Assembly: GCA_937915975.1 (NCBI GenBank)
Contig: CALGGL010000066.1
Location: forward strand, 1-9,452
Length of the DNA stretch: 9,452 nt
From: an uncultured Lachnospiraceae bacterium
Lineage (GTDB): Bacteria; Bacillota; Clostridia; Lachnospirales; Lachnospiraceae
Direction: 5' to 3'
This document shows positions 5,429 through 9,452 of the stretch, piece by piece (within the stretch, counting starts at the first letter, position 1; each line of letters opens with the position of its first letter). The position numbers and the translations under genes were made by a program. The notes beneath the pieces were generated by a model. It saw only the letters and a program-made list of their open reading frames with translations. It searched no databases and was not told the DNA's origin.

Positions 5429-7162
5429 TTAATTTGTATTTTCCCACTTAAGTCCTTTGCCCTTGGTAAAGACTCTTGTTTCCTCCATAGGCATCGGTTT
5501 ACCGAAGTAGTATCCCTGTGCTCTTTCACAACCTATTTCCTTTAAAAATTCAAAATGCTCCTTTGACTCAACACCCTCGCATAAAGGTGCAAGTCCCATA
5601 TCCCTTGCTCCCTCCATTATATATGTCATAAGAGTTCCTGTCTTAGGATTATGGTCAAGGCTTCTTAAAAATACAAGGTCAAGCTTAAGCACGTCAAAGT
5701 CATATTCGGCAAGGGTATTAAGAGATGAGTATCCGCTTCCGAAGTCATCCAGCCATATGCTGTATCCGAGTGCTCTCATCTTGTCACATTCTGATTTTAT
5801 ATATCCAACATTATCATTAAGAGCACTTTCCGTTATCTCTATGTCAAGCATGTTTCGCGGGACATCGTACTTTGCACGAAGCTCATCTACCAAACCGAAT
5901 ATATCGCAAAGCTCAAAGTCAAGTCTTGATATATTTATCGATACCGGAACAACCGGCTCACCCTTATCCTTAAGCTCACGATAATCCTTGCATACCCTTT
6001 CAACCACATATTTATCAATTAAATGAATAAGGTGGAACTGCTCAAGGGTTTCTATGAAATCTCCCGGTGAAAGCATACCTATCTTCGGATCTATCCATCT
6101 TACAAGTGCTTCATAGCCGCATATTTCTTCAGTCTTAACCCTTATGACAGGCTGATAAAATACCTTTATATACTCATTTTCTATAGCCTCATCGATATGA
6201 TCTGCCACATACTGCTGCTTACGAAGAGCTTCTCTCAGCATTTCATCATATATGCAGTAATTTACGTCATGTCGGTTCTTTATACTGTTGCATGCAAGTC
6301 TTGCATGGTCACAGGCAAGGCCTACCTCTGCCCGTCTGTCATCCAGATAATATATACCGGCTTTTATTCTGATTTTCTTATTTACATCCTCGGCGAGAAG
6401 AAGATTTTTATATACAGCTTCCACCTTTGAAACTATATCTTCCTTGCTTCCTATGGCACAAACCACAAAATGGTCATCTGAAAATCTTGCAACCGTGGCA
6501 CCCTCAAAGCTTCCGCGAATGGTTTTGGCAACATTGCACAAAAGCTCATCACCCAGCTTGAAGCCGTGTCTTTCGTTGTAAAGCTTAAAGTTCGGAATGT
6601 CAAAATGAACAAAAGCGATATCCTGTCTTCTTCCCTCAGGAGAGGATAAAAGCCTCTGTGTCTTCTGATAAAAGAATGACATATTGGAAAGCCCTGTCAA
6701 AGCATCCGTTCCATTGTCCGCGGAAAGGATTTCTGCCTCGGCAAAGGAATTACGATTCATATTATAGAATTCGTTTCTGTCTACATCGACAATAAATACA
6801 TAATAAAAGCTCTTACCGTTTGCCCAGTGAAGCAAATGTCCGAAATCCTCTATATATTTTATCTCGCCCTGCTTTGTCTTTATACGGTACCTTACATAAT
6901 CGTGTCTTTTCTCACCAAAAACGGTCTGCGCCTGAATTTGATTTTCAATTTTATCGATATCATCAGGGTGCACCATTCCTTTAAAGGAGCCTCCCACATA
7001 TTCGATAAATTCCTCATAGGTTTCACAGCCGTACATTCTTACAACATTGGTTTCCACAAAAAGAATCTTCTCATCTCCATCCGATTCATAGATAAAAAAT
7101 CCACCCGGAAGACCTGTAGGAATACGTCCGCCTGTGCTCGTATCATAAAATTCTTCCCTCAT
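5429..7162 (-). CDS. PAS-GGDEF-EAL protein, probable cyclic di-GMP phosphodiesterase with degenerate GGDEF
   Basis: The 577-residue cytosolic protein has no membrane segment. A PAS-type sensor domain occupies about 15-130 (VHPDD at 64-68). A GGDEF domain spans about 150-300, with DALTGL (153-158), but the signature is SDDHF (228-232) instead of GGDEF, so cyclase activity is unlikely; the domain may bind GTP or regulate. The EAL domain (about 320-560) keeps the usual catalytic set: Glu351 of YEAL, Asn410, Glu442, Asp472-Asp473 in DDFGSGYSS, Lys493, Glu529 and Glu532 in EGVE, and Gln549 in QGYYFGKP. The expected reaction is hydrolysis of c-di-GMP to pGpG, tuned by the PAS domain. The start at 7162 has GGGGGTG about eight bases upstream. 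The gap to the HD gene holds a terminator and no convincing promoter, so readthrough or a weak promoter is needed. No c-di-GMP riboswitch was seen nearby. Confidence 0.95.
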   Translation of the reverse strand: MREEFYDTSTGGRIPTGLPGGFFIYESDGDEKILFVETNVVRMYGCETYEEFIEYVGGSFKGMVHPDDIDKIENQIQAQTVFGEKRHDYVRYRIKTKQGEIKYIEDFGHLLHWANGKSFYYVFIVDVDRNEFYNMNRNSFAEAEILSADNGTDALTGLSNMSFFYQKTQRLLSSPEGRRQDIAFVHFDIPNFKLYNERHGFKLGDELLCNVAKTIRGSFEGATVARFSDDHFVVCAIGSKEDIVSKVEAVYKNLLLAEDVNKKIRIKAGIYYLDDRRAEVGLACDHARLACNSIKNRHDVNYCIYDEMLREALRKQQYVADHIDEAIENEYIKVFYQPVIRVKTEEICGYEALVRWIDPKIGMLSPGDFIETLEQFHLIHLIDKYVVERVCKDYRELKDKGEPVVPVSINISRLDFELCDIFGLVDELRAKYDVPRNMLDIEITESALNDNVGYIKSECDKMRALGYSIWLDDFGSGYSSLNTLAEYDFDVLKLDLVFLRSLDHNPKTGTLMTYIMEGARDMGLAPLCEGVESKEHFEFLKEIGCERAQGYYFGKPMPMEETRVFTKGKGLKWENTN

Positions 7163-7186
7163 ATTTTACACACCCCCATATGTAAT

Positions 7187-7228
7187 AAAAAAACAAAAGG
7201 CGGCACATTGACATCATAGTCAATATGC
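7187..7228 (-). terminator. Rho-independent terminator after the HD-domain gene
   Basis: On the minus strand GCATATTGAC (7228-7219) pairs with GTCAATGTGC (7212-7203) around a 6-base loop, with one G-U wobble. It is followed by CGCC and a T-rich run, TTTTGTTTTTTT (7198-7187). It begins 24 bases after the HD gene stop and lies before the Shine-Dalgarno of the PAS-GGDEF-EAL gene, so the two genes are probably separate or coupled only by readthrough. Confidence 0.8.
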
Positions 7229-7252
7229 ACACCTGTTATGTACATTTCCTTA

Positions 7253-7843
7253 TTAAAATAATTCCTTCTCAAGCTGGTTGATATAAGAATCAAGAAGCTG
7301 CATACGCTTTGTATATTCTGCTCTTGCGGCATCTGTCTTACATCTTCTTATCTTCGGCTTGTTAATTCTGTAATAATTCTTAATTCTGTAATATGCCTTC
7401 TTGTAGCTTGCCTCATCCTCACAGGCGGTTGCCATAGCATCCCATATTACACTGACAGCCCCTACCTCATCAAGTAAATCGGCATCCATAACTATCTTAC
7501 ACTCAAGTGAAAGCTCTGCCTCGGTATCCTTATCCTCATGTATCATAATTATCTCGCCGACTCTTTTTATAATCTCCGGCTCAACACCTATACTGTCAAG
7601 GAATTCGACTGCAAGCTCTGCTCCAACCTCTTCATGTGGTCTTTCGCTATCCCAGCCAATGTCATGAAGCAAAGCAGCAAGTGCTATAATATCTATATCT
7701 CCGCCAAGCTTTGCCTGAAGTTTAATAGCCCATCTATATACACGCATAGTATGCTCATATCTGCTTCTGAAAGGATAGTTGGAAGGTCGTCCATTTTCAG
7801 TAGTCATCTTCTTAACATATTCAATTACTTCTGAATAATTCAT
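7253..7843 (-). CDS. HD-domain metal-dependent phosphohydrolase
   Basis: The 196-residue protein has the HD superfamily metal site: His31 in YEHTMRV, His60-Asp61 in LLHDIGWD, His102 in IHED, and Asp120/Asp122 in MDADLLD. The family hydrolyses phosphate esters of nucleotides and similar compounds; the substrate here cannot be told. There is no GYP motif, so it is not an HD-GYP c-di-GMP phosphodiesterase despite lying beside an EAL gene. The C-terminal tail is basic and helical (RRCKTDAARAEYTKR). ATG 7843 is chosen because AGAGGG lies about seven bases upstream; a TTG two codons earlier sits too close to that site. It has its own promoter candidates (7893-7928) and terminator (7187-7228), so it looks like a single-gene unit. 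Confidence 0.9.
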   Translation of the reverse strand: MNYSEVIEYVKKMTTENGRPSNYPFRSRYEHTMRVYRWAIKLQAKLGGDIDIIALAALLHDIGWDSERPHEEVGAELAVEFLDSIGVEPEIIKRVGEIIMIHEDKDTEAELSLECKIVMDADLLDEVGAVSVIWDAMATACEDEASYKKAYYRIKNYYRINKPKIRRCKTDAARAEYTKRMQLLDSYINQLEKELF

Positions 7844-7892
7844 AACCAAGCCCTCTTAAATCCGTATATTTAACGCTTCTACCCGCATTATT

Positions 7893-7928
7893 ATCATATA
7901 TTGTAACATTTAATTGCCAAAATTACAA
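7893..7928 (-). promoter_or_regulatory. Promoter candidates for the HD-domain gene
   Basis: Two overlapping choices exist on the minus strand. TTGGCA (7920-7915) with a 16-base spacer leads to TATGAT (7898-7893); TTGTAA (7928-7923) with 17 bases leads to TACAAT (7905-7900). Both give a leader of about 45-55 bases before ATG 7843. The sequence does not decide between them. Confidence 0.5.
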
Positions 7929-8008
7929 CCTTTAAATGTAACCGGCGTAAGCTTTTCTCATATTTTATTTCATTTTACTACAATTTGCTATGAATTTATA
8001 AATAAATA

Positions 8009-8037
8009 TGGAAATTACCGTCGAAATAAGTTATTAT
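8009..8037 (+). promoter_or_regulatory. Weak promoter candidate for the aminotransferase gene
   Basis: TGGAAA (8009-8014), 17 bases, then TATTAT (8032-8037), leaving a leader of about 40 bases before ATG 8082. The -35 matches only 4 of 6. It lies in the divergent region shared with the HD gene, where no palindromic operator was noticed. Confidence 0.4.
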
Positions 8038-8081
8038 ATTGAAAGACATATGTATATGAATGTTGAAAGGAGACAATTATT

Positions 8082-9371
8082 ATGAAAGCATACAAAGATA
8101 TGAGCAGAGAAGAACTTTTATCTTTGAAAAATGCTCTTTGCGAGCAATATAAAGAGGAAGAGGCAAAGGGTCTTTCCCTCAATATGGCAAGGGGAAAGCC
8201 GGGACAATCGCAGCTTGCACTTGCAATGCCTATGCTGGATGTGATTAACAGCTCATCAGATATGAATACCGTACTCGGAAATGACACGAGAAACTACGGT
8301 GACCTTGACGGTATCGGTGAATGCCGCCGCCTTATGGCAGGTATGATGGGCGTTGAAAAGGACAATGTTATCGTATGCGGTAACTCAAGTCTTAACATTA
8401 TGTATGATACCGTTTCTCGTTCCATGACCTTTGGCGTAAACGGTTCAACTCCTTGGTGCAAGCTTGACAAGGTAAAATTCCTTTGTCCTGTACCGGGCTA
8501 TGACAGACATTTTAAGATAACTGAGGTTTTCGGAATAGAGATGATAAATATTCCTCTCGGAACCGACGGTCCCGATATGGATATGGTTGAACAATATGTA
8601 AATAACGATGCTGCCGTCAAAGGTATCTGGTGTGTGCCTAAGTATTCAAATCCTACCGGTATCTCCTATTCGGATGAGGTTGTAAAGCGTTTTGCCAACC
8701 TTAAGCCGGCCGCAGAGGATTTTAGAATTTACTGGGACAATGCTTACTGCATCCACCATCTTTACGAGGACACTCAGGATGAAATTCTTAACATCCTTAC
8801 CGAGTGTGAGAAAGCAGGTAATCCGGATATGGTTTACATCTTCTCTTCAACCTCCAAGATAAGCTTTCCGGGTTCGGGTGTGTCTGCAATCGCAACCTCC
8901 CTTACCAATATCGAATACATCAAGAAATATATGACAGTTCAAACTATCGGACATGACAAGATTAACCAGCTTCGTCATGTAAGATTCTTTAAGGATATTA
9001 ACGGTCTTAAGGCGCATATGAAGCTCCACGGCGAGTTGCTTCGTCCTAAATTTGAGGCAGTTCTTACCACTCTTGAAAACGAGCTTGAAGGTCTTGAAAT
9101 CGGCTCATGGATTAAACCTCGTGGTGGCTATTTCATCTCCTTTGATGCTATGCCGGGCTGTGCAAAGGCCATCGTTAAAATGTGTAAGGACTTAGGTGTT
9201 GTTCTTACAGGTGCGGGAGCAACCTATCCGTACGGCAGGGATCCACAGGATTCCAACATACGTATAGCTCCTTCCTATCCTACTCCGGAGGAAATGCTTG
9301 AAGCTTCCAAAATCTTTGTGCTCTGCGTAAAGCTTGTAAGCGTAAAGAAGCTTCTCGGCGAAGAATTATAA
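8082..9371 (+). CDS. PLP-dependent aminotransferase of the aspartate aminotransferase fold (MocR-type/AspAT-like)
   Basis: The 429-residue cytosolic enzyme has fold type I PLP motifs: GNSSLN (100-105) for the cofactor phosphate region, YSNPTG (188-193) with Asn190, the PLP ring-binding Asp219 and Tyr222 in WDNAYCIHH, the Schiff-base Lys259 in SSTSKISFPGSG, and the substrate carboxylate Arg394 in NIRIAPSYP. Length and the N-terminal MARGKPGQSQL block match a Firmicutes/Actinobacteria branch of stand-alone aspartate-type aminotransferases (Pfam Aminotran_MocR family) that moves amino groups between amino acids and 2-oxo acids. The exact substrate is not evident. Unlike MocR regulators it has no DNA-binding domain. 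ATG 8082 follows AAAGGAGA by about eight bases. It is the only plus-strand protein gene and is transcribed away from the HD gene. No strong terminator is visible before the window ends. Confidence 0.93.
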   Translation: MKAYKDMSREELLSLKNALCEQYKEEEAKGLSLNMARGKPGQSQLALAMPMLDVINSSSDMNTVLGNDTRNYGDLDGIGECRRLMAGMMGVEKDNVIVCGNSSLNIMYDTVSRSMTFGVNGSTPWCKLDKVKFLCPVPGYDRHFKITEVFGIEMINIPLGTDGPDMDMVEQYVNNDAAVKGIWCVPKYSNPTGISYSDEVVKRFANLKPAAEDFRIYWDNAYCIHHLYEDTQDEILNILTECEKAGNPDMVYIFSSTSKISFPGSGVSAIATSLTNIEYIKKYMTVQTIGHDKINQLRHVRFFKDINGLKAHMKLHGELLRPKFEAVLTTLENELEGLEIGSWIKPRGGYFISFDAMPGCAKAIVKMCKDLGVVLTGAGATYPYGRDPQDSNIRIAPSYPTPEEMLEASKIFVLCVKLVSVKKLLGEEL

Positions 9372-9452
9372 ACATAAACTTCTGTTTATCGCAGTATGGT
9401 ATCAGGTTGGTTAATAAATACTGAGACAAGAAAGCAGGCGGTTTAGGTAACG
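9372..9452 (+). other. 3' flank of the aminotransferase gene, nothing identified
   Basis: A small AT-rich hairpin, ATAAAC (9374-9379) with GTTTAT (9384-9389) and loop TTCT, follows the stop by a few bases, but there is no U-tract, so it is a poor terminator. The remaining bases show no tRNA, riboswitch or coding signal that I can support. Confidence 0.4.

Noticed and set aside
7163..7252. Cyclic di-GMP riboswitch before the EAL gene
   Set aside because: The 90-base gap is filled by the HD gene terminator and lacks the conserved GEMM core.
7253..7843. HD protein as an HD-GYP c-di-GMP phosphodiesterase
   Set aside because: The protein is short and lacks a GYP motif; adjacency to the EAL gene is not enough, and a terminator separates them.
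9390..9452. tRNA, T-box or other RNA leader at the right edge
   Set aside because: No cloverleaf, no T-box core sequence and no terminator visible; the window ends too soon to judge.

Overview
The window looks like a chromosomal segment of a low-GC Gram-positive anaerobe, most likely a Lachnospiraceae-type Clostridium relative. The reasons are AT-rich intergenic DNA, strong Shine-Dalgarno sequences (AAAGGAGA, GGAGG), lipoproteins with LSAC/LPAC lipoboxes, a class-I-like aminotransferase of the 429-residue type common in Firmicutes, and U-tract terminators. This assignment rests on style of sequence, not on a marker gene. All genes but the last lie on the minus strand.

Left part (1-5130) is very AT-rich and looks accessory. 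It holds three copies of one lipoprotein gene family: copy A cut by the window edge (1-90), copy B (722-2038) and copy C (3702-5054). Each copy has the same 24-bp upstream element, identical in B and C and with one difference in A. Between the copies sit unrelated genes. One is a 143-residue protein resembling the C-terminal domain of phage or mobile-element polyvalent proteins (276-707). The other is an AAA ATPase with a DUF4143-type C-terminus (2167-3525), preceded by a candidate promoter and a 34-bp phased repeat. At the 3' end of the 143-residue gene, on the opposite strand, there is a near-consensus promoter (212-240), then a hairpin with seven T residues (248-312). This predicts a short antisense RNA of about 65 nt, the most unusual signal in the window.

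Middle (5055-5428) is a gene-free stretch. It holds the promoter of lipoprotein copy C, four A-rich degenerate repeats of 26-29 bp, and a 125-bp imperfect inverted repeat (5288-5412) that looks like a MITE-like or REP-like element and may also end the transcript of the next gene.

Right part (5429-9371) is more ordinary and less AT-rich. It has a PAS-GGDEF-EAL protein with an unusable GGDEF site and a complete EAL site, probably a cyclic di-GMP phosphodiesterase. Next is an HD-domain hydrolase with its own terminator. Last is a divergently transcribed PLP-dependent aminotransferase. The HD and aminotransferase genes share a 238-bp divergent promoter region. No functional link between the right and left parts can be read from the sequence. 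The last 81 bases hold nothing identifiable.
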